Of a DNA stretch of 64,000 nt, positions 33,465 through 41,782 are shown piece after piece. The notes under the pieces are model-generated. The model saw only the letters and a program-made list of their open reading frames with translations. It ran no database searches and had not been told where the DNA came from. Position numbers and translations under genes: made by a program. The stretch comes from MW101C3 sp943367595 (GTDB taxonomy: Bacteria; Cyanobacteriota; Cyanobacteriia; PCC-6307; Cyanobiaceae), in the NCBI GenBank assembly GCA_943367595.1, contig CALRJS020000016.1, positions 1-64,000 of the forward strand, given 5' to 3'. Numbering within the stretch: position 1 is the first letter of the stretch; each line of letters begins with the position of its first letter.

Positions 33465-33494
33465 GCGCTCAGGGGGGGTGTGGGTGGCCGGATC

Positions 33495-34667
33495 CTAAGG
33501 AGTGCGGGCGGCGGCGCCGGCACGGCACCAGCGCAGGGGGGCTGCGTCGCCGCCGCTCCAGCGCAGGGCCTCCGCCAGCGGCTGACCCAGCAGGAGCTCC
33601 TGCACGGGGCGGTGATCCCCCAGCACGCGCCGGGGTAGCACGGTGGCCGCGGCGATCGCCGCGCCCGGCGCCCGGCTCCAGCCCGCCAGCCGCACCACGC
33701 CCTCCAGCAGCGGCAGCGTCACCCCCGCCAGGGTGCCGTCCTCCAGCCGGCAACTGCCGTTCTCCACCAGCAGGCTGCGGCTGTCCCAGCGGTGCCGCCC
33801 CTCCGGCAGCCCGTAGGGCGCCAGGGCATCACTCACCAGCACCACCTGCTTGGGCGCGAGCCGCTGCAGCAGCACCGCCTGCGACGGCGCCACATGCACC
33901 CCGTCGGCGATCAGGCCCATGGCCACATCGCCATGCAGCACCGCCGCCGCCACCGGCCCCGGCGCCCGGTGGTGCAGGCCGGGCATGGCGTTGAAGGCGT
34001 GGGTGAGCATGCCCACGCCCGCCGCGAAGGCGCGCTGCGCCTGCTGCTCACTGGCTTCGCTGTGGCCCAGGCTCACCACGATCCCCTGCCCGCGCAGGGC
34101 GGCGATCACCGCCTCGGCCCCGTCCAGCTCCGGCGCCAGTGTCATCAGGGCGATCTCGGATTCGAACCCCTCGATTCGCGCCTGCAGTTCCGCGAGGCTG
34201 GGCGGCGCCAGGTGCGCCTCCGGGTGGGCGCCCCGCCGCGCCTTCGCCAGGAACGGACCCTCCAGGTGCGCCCCCAGCAGCCGGGCCTGGCCAGGGGCGG
34301 GCTGGGCCCGGGCCGCCCGCAGCACCGCCAGGGCCTGGCGCAGCGGCGCCACGCCGCAGGTCACCAGGGTGGGGCTGATCGCCTCCACGCCATCGCGCCA
34401 CAGCAGCTCCAGCAGCTCCAGCAGGCGCGGCAGATCCGCGTCGGTGAGCTCCGGAAAGGCCAGCCCCAGCCCGCCGTTGATCTGCAGGTCCACCCCGGCT
34501 GGGCTGAGCCAGTCGCCGTTCCAGTCGTCGCCGGCGGCGGCGCTGCCCGCCTCCAGTGGTTCAAGGCAGGCGATCGTTCCGGGCGTGTCCACGCCGACGC
34601 GCCAGCGCCTTGGCGTGCAGGGCGGCACGGCCTCCGGGAGGCGCACGTTGCTGAGCCAGCGCATCAA
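33495..34667 (-). CDS. nagA: N-acetylglucosamine-6-phosphate deacetylase
   Basis: Amidohydrolase that deacetylates GlcNAc-6-phosphate in amino-sugar recycling. Recognisable are the early PAGVDLQINGGLGLAF, the metal segment LLGAHLEGPFLAKARRGAH, VVSLGHSEAS, THAFNAMPGLHHRAPG and the catalytic Asp in VLVSDALAPYG. Length is 390 residues. No nagB lies nearby. It is divergent from purE. Confidence 0.93.
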   Translation of the reverse strand: MMRWLSNVRLPEAVPPCTPRRWRVGVDTPGTIACLEPLEAGSAAAGDDWNGDWLSPAGVDLQINGGLGLAFPELTDADLPRLLELLELLWRDGVEAISPTLVTCGVAPLRQALAVLRAARAQPAPGQARLLGAHLEGPFLAKARRGAHPEAHLAPPSLAELQARIEGFESEIALMTLAPELDGAEAVIAALRGQGIVVSLGHSEASEQQAQRAFAAGVGMLTHAFNAMPGLHHRAPGPVAAAVLHGDVAMGLIADGVHVAPSQAVLLQRLAPKQVVLVSDALAPYGLPEGRHRWDSRSLLVENGSCRLEDGTLAGVTLPLLEGVVRLAGWSRAPGAAIAAATVLPRRVLGDHRPVQELLLGQPLAEALRWSGGDAAPLRWCRAGAAARTP

Positions 34668-34732
34668 CGTCAGCGGCGGGCCGCGGTCGGCGGGAGAATG
34701 CCATCCTCGCTGCCCATTCCCCTTTGGTTGTC

Positions 34733-35293
34733 GTGTCTGCTTCCGCTGCTGCCGCCGGCCCCGGGCAGGCCGCCTGCCCCCGCGTGGCCGTGGTGATGGG
34801 CAGCGACTCTGACCTGCCCACGCTGCAGCCGGCGGTGGCCGTGCTGGAGCAGTTCGGGGTGGCGGTGGAGGTGCGCGTGCTCTCCGCCCATCGCACTCCG
34901 CTGGAGATGGTGGCCTTCGCTGAAGCCGCCGCCGGCCGGGGGCTCAAGGTGATCATTGCCGGCGCCGGCGGTGCCGCGCACTTGCCCGGCATGGTGGCGG
35001 CGCTCACGCCATTGCCGGTGATCGGCGTGCCGGTGCAGAGCCGCGCCCTGTCTGGGGTGGATTCCCTTCATTCGATCGTGCAGATGCCGGCCGGCATCCC
35101 GGTGGCCACCGTGGCGATCGGTGGGGGCACCAATGCGGGCCTGCTGGCGGCGCAGATCCTCGCCACCGCCGATCCCGAGCTGGCTGCCCGTGTGCTCGCC
35201 CATCGCCGTGCTCTCCACGACCAGGTGACCACCAAGGACCGGCGTCTGCAGGAGCTGGGCAGCGCGGCCTACCTGCAGGGCATGGGGAGCTAA
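34733..35293 (+). CDS. purE: 5-(Carboxyamino)imidazole ribonucleotide mutase
   Basis: Class I PurE, interconverting N5-CAIR and CAIR in purine synthesis. The motifs VVMGSDSDLPTLQPA, LSAHRTPLEMV and IAGAGGAAHLPGMVAAL are complete. I chose GTG at 34733; TTG 34724 is an alternative. A short Ala-rich leader precedes the conserved domain. Confidence 0.95.
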   Translation: MSASAAAAGPGQAACPRVAVVMGSDSDLPTLQPAVAVLEQFGVAVEVRVLSAHRTPLEMVAFAEAAAGRGLKVIIAGAGGAAHLPGMVAALTPLPVIGVPVQSRALSGVDSLHSIVQMPAGIPVATVAIGGGTNAGLLAAQILATADPELAARVLAHRRALHDQVTTKDRRLQELGSAAYLQGMGS

Positions 35294-35296
35294 TCG

Positions 35297-36412
35297 ATGG
35301 CTGAACGGTTCACCATGCCGCTGCCGGTCTGGGTTCGCCTCGGGCTCAGCCTGCCGCTGCTGGTGCTGAACATGTTCGTGCTGCGGCAGGTGCTGGTGCC
35401 GCTGGCGCCCTTCCCTTCCCTGTTCCTGGGCGCCGCCTTGATCGCCTTCCTGCTGGACATCCCCAGCCGCTGGCTCACCCAGCGCGGCATGCCGCGCGTG
35501 CTGGCGTTGCTGCTGGTGCTCGGGCTGGGGTTTGCCCTGCTGGTGCTGGCCAGCCTCTGGCTGCTGCCGCGGCTGGTGCAGCAGCTCGGTGATCTGCTCA
35601 ATGCCCTGCCGGGCTGGCTGGTGCAGGGACAGATGCTGCTCGATCAAACCCAGCTCTGGGCCGCCGCCCATGGCCTGCCCGCCGATTTCAGTGATTTCAG
35701 CAGCGAACTGCTCACCGGCTCCACCAAGTTCGCCAGCCAGCTCAGTCAGCGCTTGCTGGGCCTGCTGGGCGCCACGCTCAACCTCACGATCAACACCTTG
35801 ATCGTGGTGGTGCTGGCTGTTTTTCTGCTGGTGGGCGGCGAGGCGATCCCACGCGGTCTGGCCCGCTGGCTGCCCTCCGGCTGGCGGGCGATGGTCCTGA
35901 ACACCCTGGCTACCACCTTTCGCGGCTACTTCGGCGGCCAGGTGGTGCTGGCCCTGATCCTCAGCGTGGCGCAGATCGTGGTGTTCACCCTGCTGGCGAT
36001 TCCCTACGGCGTGCTGTTTGCCGTGGCGATCGGCTTCACCACCTTGATCCCCTATGCCAGCGCGCTCACGATCCTGCTGGTGAGCGGCCTGCTGGTGCTC
36101 GAAGACCCCCGCACGGGCGTGGAGGTACTGGTGGCGGCCATCAGCGTGGGGCAGGTGGTGGACCAGGTGATTCAGCCGCGGCTGATGGGCCAGATCGTGG
36201 GCCTGCAGCCGGCCTGGCTGCTGCTCAGCCTGCCGGTGGGTGCCCGGGTGGGCAGCCTGCTGGGGCTCGGCGAGCTGCTGGGCCTGCTGCTGGCGGTGCC
36301 GGTGGCCAGCTGCCTGAAAACCTTCCTCGATGAACTGGCCAGGCGGCTGGGGCTGCCGGAGCCCCAGCCGCTCACCCCCCCGCCTGCTTCGGCCGAAAGC
36401 CCGCTGCCGTAA
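35297..36412 (+). CDS. AI-2E family (PerM-type) transporter
   Basis: A 371-residue membrane protein with about eight helices. Family features are the N-terminal helix pair, a soluble region (about 95-155), and GVLFAVAIGFTTLIPYASAL followed by VDQVIQPRLMGQIVGLQP. Members export small molecules or exchange ions; the substrate here is unknown. It starts three bases after purE. Its 3' end overlaps the SUI1 gene by 41 bases. Confidence 0.88.
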   Translation: MAERFTMPLPVWVRLGLSLPLLVLNMFVLRQVLVPLAPFPSLFLGAALIAFLLDIPSRWLTQRGMPRVLALLLVLGLGFALLVLASLWLLPRLVQQLGDLLNALPGWLVQGQMLLDQTQLWAAAHGLPADFSDFSSELLTGSTKFASQLSQRLLGLLGATLNLTINTLIVVVLAVFLLVGGEAIPRGLARWLPSGWRAMVLNTLATTFRGYFGGQVVLALILSVAQIVVFTLLAIPYGVLFAVAIGFTTLIPYASALTILLVSGLLVLEDPRTGVEVLVAAISVGQVVDQVIQPRLMGQIVGLQPAWLLLSLPVGARVGSLLGLGELLGLLLAVPVASCLKTFLDELARRLGLPEPQPLTPPPASAESPLP

Positions 36413-36698
36413 GCGCTTCCAGCGCCGCCGCCACCTGATCGCCCTGCAGCTCGATCACCCCGTCCTTGAGGGTGCCGCCGGTGCCGGCACGGGCCTTGAG
36501 CTGCTTCAGCAGGGTGCGGGCGTCGTCTTCCGGCAGCTCCAGGCCGGTGATGGCGGTGACGGTTTTGCCGCCCTTGCCCGCCTTGGTGCGCTGCACCCGC
36601 ACCCGTTGCTGGCTGCGGGGCGTGGCTGGCGACACCGGGCTCGCCGGCCGTGCCGTGCTCTCGGCCCGGCTGAATTCCTGCCAGCTTCCCTTGCCCAT
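36372..36698 (-). CDS. SUI1/eIF1-like translation factor
   Basis: A 108-residue protein of the YciH/SUI1 family. A disordered N-terminus (about 1-30) is followed by RVRVQRTKAGKGGKTVTAITGL, split here into the strand RVRVQRTKAGKGGK, and then LLKQLKARAGTGGTLKDGVIELQGDQ. Homologues influence start-codon fidelity. The ATG at 36698 gives the usual size. It ends inside the 3' end of the AI-2E transporter gene. Confidence 0.9.
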   Translation of the reverse strand: MGKGSWQEFSRAESTARPASPVSPATPRSQQRVRVQRTKAGKGGKTVTAITGLELPEDDARTLLKQLKARAGTGGTLKDGVIELQGDQVAAALEALTAAGFRPKQAGG

Positions 36699-37088
36699 GG
36701 CGATCGTGGTGGCGACGCTTCCATCACAGCGCACCTGCCGGGCATGGACCTGCCACCCCTTCGTCTGGAGATGCTCCGCCTCGATCTGGACACGCGCCAG
36801 CCCCTGCCCTGCCCGCCCGCCGGGCTGACCCCCTCGCCGCCGCCGGACGCCGCCATCGGCGGCAGTGGGCCGCCGGCGCCGGGCCAGGTGCGCGCCCTGC
36901 GGTTCGTGGTCCCCGGCCAGGCGCCGTGCGTCCCGCCGGTCGCTCCCGCCAGCCAGCGCGCCCCGTCCGACTGGCCGCGGCTGACGCCGCCACCACCGCT
37001 TCCCCCCTGAGCTGGCCAGCAGCGCTGCCGCCCCGTTGTGTGGCAGCGGCTTCCGCTTCCTAGGCTGGCCCGATACCGCCCGGCACCG

Positions 37089-38348
37089 GTGACCCGTACC
37101 TTCCCCCCGCTCTCCACTGATCCCGCCGACCTTCAGGTGTCCGTGCGGCCCACCCCCCAGGGGCGCTTCGGCCGTTTCGGCGGGCAATACGTGCCGGAAA
37201 CGCTGATGCCCGCCCTGGCGGAGCTGGAGCAGGCGGCGGCGGAGGCCTGGGCCGATCCCGCCTTCACCAGCCGGCTCGACCACCTGCTGCGCACCTATGT
37301 GGGTCGCCCCACCCCGCTCTACGAAGCCGAGCGGCTCACCGCCCACTACGCCCGCCCGGAAGGCGGCCCGCGCATCTGGCTGAAGCGCGAAGACCTCAAC
37401 CACACCGGCGCCCACAAGATCAACAATGCGCTCGGCCAGGCCCTACTCGCCCTGCGCATGGGCAAGAAGCGGGTCATCGCTGAAACCGGCGCCGGCCAGC
37501 ACGGCGTGGCCACCGCCACCGTCTGCGCCCGCTTCGGCCTCGAGTGCGTGGTGTACATGGGCGCCGAAGACATGCGCCGCCAGGCGCTCAACGTGTTCCG
37601 CATGCGCCTGCTGGGCGCCACGGTGCAGCCGGTCACCGCCGGCACCGCCACCCTCAAGGACGCCACCAGCGAAGCGATCCGTGACTGGGTGACGAATGTG
37701 GAAACCACCCACTACATCCTCGGCTCGGTGGCCGGCCCGCACCCCTACCCGATGCTGGTGCGTGATTTCCATGCCGTGATCGGCCAGGAGGCCAAGCGCC
37801 AGTGCCAGGAGGCCTTCGGCCGCCTGCCCGATGTGCTGGTGGCCTGCGTGGGTGGTGGCTCCAACGCCATGGGCCTGTTCCACCCGTTCGTGGAAGACAC
37901 CTCTGTGCGGCTGATCGGCGTGGAGGCGGCGGGTGAGGGCGTGGCCACGGGCCGCCATGCCGCCACGATCACCGAAGGGCGGATCGGCGTGCTGCATGGC
38001 GCCATGAGCCTGCTGCTGCAGGACAGCGAAGGGCAGGTGCAGGAGGCCCATTCGATCAGCGCCGGCCTCGACTACCCGGGGGTGGGCCCTGAGCACAGCT
38101 ACCTGCGGGATGTGGGCCGGGCGGAGTATGCCGCTGTCACCGACGACGAGGCGCTCACCGCCCTGCGCCTGGTGTGCGAACTGGAGGGGATCATCCCGGC
38201 GCTGGAAACCGCCCACGCCTTCGCCTGGCTGGAGCAGCTCTGCCCCACCCTGGCGCCGGGCACCGAAGTGGTGCTGAATCTCTCCGGCCGCGGCGACAAG
38301 GACGTCAACACCGTGGCCGATCGGCTGGGGGATCAGCTGGCCGGCTGA
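37089..38348 (+). CDS. trpB: Tryptophan synthase beta chain
   Basis: PLP enzyme condensing indole and serine to tryptophan. The signature LNHTGAHKINNALGQA with the PLP lysine, ETGAGQHGVATATV and VGGGSNAMGLFHPF are present. I chose GTG 37089 (TRTFPPLS), giving 419 residues. The upstream stretch is not family-like. No trpA is adjacent, as is common in cyanobacteria. The 3' end overlaps the protease gene by 16 bases. Confidence 0.96.
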   Translation: MTRTFPPLSTDPADLQVSVRPTPQGRFGRFGGQYVPETLMPALAELEQAAAEAWADPAFTSRLDHLLRTYVGRPTPLYEAERLTAHYARPEGGPRIWLKREDLNHTGAHKINNALGQALLALRMGKKRVIAETGAGQHGVATATVCARFGLECVVYMGAEDMRRQALNVFRMRLLGATVQPVTAGTATLKDATSEAIRDWVTNVETTHYILGSVAGPHPYPMLVRDFHAVIGQEAKRQCQEAFGRLPDVLVACVGGGSNAMGLFHPFVEDTSVRLIGVEAAGEGVATGRHAATITEGRIGVLHGAMSLLLQDSEGQVQEAHSISAGLDYPGVGPEHSYLRDVGRAEYAAVTDDEALTALRLVCELEGIIPALETAHAFAWLEQLCPTLAPGTEVVLNLSGRGDKDVNTVADRLGDQLAG

Positions 38349-39130
38349 GGCTCCCAGGGCAGCCTGGGCAGGTTGCTGAGCGCATCGCGCTGGCTGTCTG
38401 CCCAGATGCGGGCCATCTCGCCGAGCAGCTTGGAGCCCCGCTCCAGGCGCAGATGCTGGGAGATGGCCAGCGAATTGCGCGGATAGAGCGCCACCTCGAA
38501 CGGCGGCCCCACCGTGAGGTTGGAGCGCCGGGTGATCACCTGGGAAATCAGGCAGAGGCGGGTGGCATCCTCCAGCGACATCCCGTAGTCGCCCACCACG
38601 TCGAGGGGAGGCTTGCCGTATTTGCTCTCGCCGATCTGCAGGAACGGCGTTTCCGGCGTGGCCATGATCGCGTTGCCCTGGGCGTAGATCCGGTAGAGGC
38701 CGTGGTCGTTGCCGGCGATCTGGCCGCCGAGGATGAAGGTGGCCTCACCGCTGGCGCCCACCTGTTTGAGGGCGCTCTCGTTCTCGTTCTGCACCGCCAC
38801 GCTCAGGCGGCCGATGTAGGCCGCCGCCTCGAACAGATGGCGGCAGGTGAGCAGGTCCGGTCCGGCCGTCCGGCCGTCAGCGGCGGCGCTGGCCGGCGTC
38901 CCAATGGTCGCTGGGGTGGCAGCGGCGCTGAGGTCGCGGCGGATCCAGTTGAGGATCGCCTGGGTGGTGGCCAGGTTGCCCGCCGCCAGCAGAACGAACA
39001 GCCGGTCAGGCGCCGGCTGGAACACGTGCAGCTTCCGGTAGCTGGAGATGTAGTCCACCCCCGCATTGGTGCGGGAGTCGGCGCACATCACCAGACCCTC
39101 CTTGAGCAGGAAACCGACGCAGTAAGTCAT
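38333..39130 (-). CDS. Proteasome-type protease (Anbu-like)
   Basis: A 265-residue Ntn-hydrolase of the 'ancestral beta subunit' (Anbu, COG3484) family. The N-terminus is MTYCVGFLLKEGLVMCADSRTNAG, here read as MTYC followed by the Asp-Ser-Arg-Thr motif; Thr2 is the presumed nucleophile. SVAVQNENES and FILGGQIAG follow. An insert of about 20 residues (TIGTPASAAADG) is present. Anbu genes often accompany transglutaminase-like and alpha-E genes; none are seen here. Confidence 0.9.
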   Translation of the reverse strand: MTYCVGFLLKEGLVMCADSRTNAGVDYISSYRKLHVFQPAPDRLFVLLAAGNLATTQAILNWIRRDLSAAATPATIGTPASAAADGRTAGPDLLTCRHLFEAAAYIGRLSVAVQNENESALKQVGASGEATFILGGQIAGNDHGLYRIYAQGNAIMATPETPFLQIGESKYGKPPLDVVGDYGMSLEDATRLCLISQVITRRSNLTVGPPFEVALYPRNSLAISQHLRLERGSKLLGEMARIWADSQRDALSNLPRLPWEPQPAS

Positions 39131-39158
39131 GGGGCCATGCTCTCAAGCCGCCGGCCGC

Positions 39159-40157
39159 TCAACTGAGCAACCGCTGCAGGCTGGCGGCCACCGAGCGCAC
39201 CGCCGCCCGGGCGGTGGCGTAGGCCATCCGCATCGGGCCCACCAGGGCCACGTGCCCCTGGCTGCCGTCGCCGGTGCGGTATGTGGCCTGCACGAGGGCG
39301 CAGTCCTGCAGGGCGGGATGGGGATTTTCGGCGCCGATCCAGACGCCTTCGCTGGGCCTGCCATCGGCTTGCAGCAGCAGATGGGGGTCTTCCTCCACCA
39401 GCTGCACCAGGGGCCGCAGCGTGGCGGTGCGGCTGAATTCCGGTTGGCCCAGCAATCCCCCCAACCCGAGGGCGAGGGCGCCGCCGGCATCGCCCGGCCG
39501 GGCCATGCGGTGGCTGCGCAATCCCTCGCGCAGCAGCCAGCCGCTTCGTTGCAGTTGAGGCGGCAGGGCGTTCCAGGGGATCGGCCGGCCCGGATGCAGG
39601 CTGAGCTGGTCCATCACCCAGCGCTCGAGCGGCAGCAGCTCGGGGGCCGCCGCCGGCGGCAGATGCAGGTTCAGGCAGCTGGTCATCACGGCGTTCTCCA
39701 CCAGGAACACCAGCAGGCGATCGCCGCTGGGCACCAGGCGCACGGCCTGCAGCGCGGAGCGGTCGCCCTGGGGCCGGGTGACCAGGCTCAGCAGGCCGGT
39801 GAGATCGGCCAGCCGCCGCGCCAGATGCAGCAGCAGATCATCGAGGGCGGCCCACCGCAGGCTCAGCCCCAGCAGTTCCTGCTCCAGTTGCAGTGCTCCG
39901 GCACCGGGGGGGGGCAGCAGGCTGTCCACGTAGAGGCGGTAGCCGCGCTGGCTGGGGATGCGCCCGGCGGAGGTGTGGGGCTGCACAAGCAGGCCCTGCT
40001 GCTCCAGCGCCCCCATCGCTGAGCGCACCGTGGCCGGCGATGTCTGGAAGCCGAAGCGTTGCACCAGGGTGCGGCTGCCCACAGGTTCGACCGTGTCCAC
40101 GTAGTGCTGCACCGTTGCCTGCAACACCTGCTGATGGCGGCGGCTGAGGTGGGGCAA
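39159..40157 (-). CDS. hrcA: Heat-inducible transcription repressor HrcA
   Basis: Repressor of chaperone genes through CIRCE operators. The N-terminal winged helix includes RHQQVLQATVQHYVDTVEPV, SRTLVQRFGFQTSPATVRSA and SAGRIPSQRGYRLYVD. The GAF-like dimerisation and inserted domains follow. The start is TTG 40157, since an in-frame stop lies 15 bases upstream. I see no CIRCE repeat upstream; instead a different palindrome lies at 40190-40212. Confidence 0.92.
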   Translation of the reverse strand: MPHLSRRHQQVLQATVQHYVDTVEPVGSRTLVQRFGFQTSPATVRSAMGALEQQGLLVQPHTSAGRIPSQRGYRLYVDSLLPPPGAGALQLEQELLGLSLRWAALDDLLLHLARRLADLTGLLSLVTRPQGDRSALQAVRLVPSGDRLLVFLVENAVMTSCLNLHLPPAAAPELLPLERWVMDQLSLHPGRPIPWNALPPQLQRSGWLLREGLRSHRMARPGDAGGALALGLGGLLGQPEFSRTATLRPLVQLVEEDPHLLLQADGRPSEGVWIGAENPHPALQDCALVQATYRTGDGSQGHVALVGPMRMAYATARAAVRSVAASLQRLLS

Positions 40158-40189
40158 CGAGGGGGCGACTTAATCAGGAGTCTGCGAAC

Positions 40190-40212
40190 CGTAACCGATT
40201 CCATCGGTTACG
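40190..40212. promoter_or_regulatory. 23-bp perfect palindrome in the hrcA upstream region
   Basis: Arms CGTAACCGAT and ATCGGTTACG are separated by TCC. The site is 33-55 bases upstream of the hrcA start, in the gap shared with the divergent HpsJ-like gene. It is neither the CIRCE element nor the NtcA box (GTA-N8-TAC). A dimeric regulator site is likely. Confidence 0.55.
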
Positions 40213-40464
40213 CCTGCCTGGAGGAACACCGTTTTCCCAAGGACAACACGGCCGCTGCGCGTAGATTCGGGCCGATTTGCCCATCGCTTGCATGGCAGCA
40301 GCCAGTGAAGAGTCGGCAGCGGCCGCTGCCGGCAGCGAATCCGGCCTGGCACCAGCGCCTCCCGGATCGCGGCGGGCACGTCGCTCAGCGGCAGCCTGAG
40401 GCTCGTCGGTTATGGACTGCTGCTGCTGCTGGCCGCTCGGCTTGGCACCAGCCTGTCGCCGGAC

Positions 40465-41337
40465 ATGGCCACGGTGCCCCTGCGGCGCCTTGAGCTGGCC
40501 ACGTTGCTCAGTGACACTGCTCCGTTCCTGCTGATCGCCATCGGGCTGATCTTCGCGGGCGGCAATGGCCGGCGCCGCAGGTTTGAAGTGGGCCCGCTGC
40601 TGGCCCTCAAGACCCTGCTGTTCCCGCTCGTAATTGGTTACGCCCTGCTCGGCCCTCTGGTGATCACCGATGCCCTGCGCGTCTACCAGGGTGCGGATCA
40701 GCAGGGTACGGCCCGGTTGGAGCAGGCGATCAGCTTCCGTAAGCAGGTCCTCGAGGCCATTGAGCCCGTCACCACGATTCCCCAGCTGGTGACGGCGCTG
40801 CAGAAGTTCCCGGTCATCAACGCCCGGATCAATCAGACCGACTCCATCGACACGATCAAGAAGTCGCTGATCGGCACCCTTGATCGCGCCGTCACAGACC
40901 TGCAGAGCCAGCAGGGCCAGCAGATGAGCGGCGCCCGCACCGGCCTGGTGGGCCGCACCGTGCTCACCGTTCTTCTCACCACCATCACGGCCACGTTCGT
41001 TAATCTGCTCCGGCATCAGGTGCTTGAGCAGATCCGGGCCTCCGGGCTGGCCGCGCGTGCTTATCTCCGTGCAGACCTGGTGGAGCCGCTTGCCTCGAAA
41101 CGGGCCGCCTGGGCTTCCCCGGCTTCCGCCGCGCGGCGCCGCGTCCAGGCCTCCATCACCGTTTGGCCGCCTCTGGAGTGGAGCTCCCCCGGTGAACAGG
41201 CCTCCCGGCGCCAAGGGGGCGGGCAAGGGACCCGGCTTCTGGCAGCGGCTGTGGGGCGGATCCTCCGCCCCCCGCAGGCGCTGAGCACGCCCTTGCGAGG
41301 CGGTGCTCACGAGCGGGGCTCAATACCGCGGCACTGA
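40465..41337 (+). CDS. HpsJ-like membrane protein with apparent frameshifts
   Basis: The core, MATVPLRRLELATLLSDTAP followed by FLLIAIGLIFAGG and a second hydrophobic segment with ITDALRVYQ, resembles HpsJ-type cyanobacterial proteins. Two things are odd. The same frame reads plausible membrane sequence upstream (SLRLVGYGLLLLLAARLG from 40393) with no start codon, while a plausible start (MAAASEESAAAAAG, ATG 40292) is one frame away. Near 41180-41215 another frame takes over with higher GC3 and a typical basic end (PGFWQRLWGGSSAPRRR, stop at 41284). Sequencing errors or a decayed gene would both explain this. Confidence 0.6.
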   Translation: MATVPLRRLELATLLSDTAPFLLIAIGLIFAGGNGRRRRFEVGPLLALKTLLFPLVIGYALLGPLVITDALRVYQGADQQGTARLEQAISFRKQVLEAIEPVTTIPQLVTALQKFPVINARINQTDSIDTIKKSLIGTLDRAVTDLQSQQGQQMSGARTGLVGRTVLTVLLTTITATFVNLLRHQVLEQIRASGLAARAYLRADLVEPLASKRAAWASPASAARRRVQASITVWPPLEWSSPGEQASRRQGGGQGTRLLAAAVGRILRPPQALSTPLRGGAHERGSIPRH

Positions 41338-41724
41338 AGGATCGGCCTGGACGCTCCAGGCGTCGATGCCTCCTTCCAGGTTCCAGACCCGCTCGAAACC
41401 CTGCTGGTCCATCAACCAGCAGCCGAACTGCCAGCTGCGCATGCCGGCATGGCAGAGCACCACCACCTCACGCTCCCGATCGAGCAGCGCGTCGATCCGG
41501 CTCACCCATTCCGAGGAGCGGCTCAAGGGCAGGTGGATCACGGTCTGCTGCAGCGCGGCCATGGCCAGTTCGGCCGGTTCCCGCACATCCACCAGCTGCA
41601 GATCGGCCCCCTCGTTGAGCCGCTGCAGCAGCTCCCGTGCCTGCAGTGGGGCCGGGGTCGGGGTGGTGCGGCGTTCCTGGGGCATGGGCGCGGGCATGGG
41701 TGTGATGGCTGGCTGGGTGTGCAT
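41320..41724 (-). CDS. Rhodanese-like domain protein
   Basis: A 134-residue single-domain rhodanese. LQLVDVREPAELAMAAL and the active loop VVLCHAGMRSWQ with its Cys are typical. The end GFERVWNLEGGIDAW is also a family signature. Single-domain rhodaneses carry persulfide sulfur; the partner is unknown. The ATG at 41724 follows a low-complexity Pro-rich leader. Confidence 0.9.
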   Translation of the reverse strand: MHTQPAITPMPAPMPQERRTTPTPAPLQARELLQRLNEGADLQLVDVREPAELAMAALQQTVIHLPLSRSSEWVSRIDALLDREREVVVLCHAGMRSWQFGCWLMDQQGFERVWNLEGGIDAWSVQADPSVPRY

Positions 41725-41782
41725 GGACGATGCACAGAGGCGGCTCCATGCATAAGGATGAGGCCATTCCTGCGCGCTACGC

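Noticed and set aside
40158..40300. CIRCE operator upstream of hrcA
   Set aside because: No TTAGCACTC-N9-GAGTGCTAA-like repeat is present; a different palindrome was reported instead.
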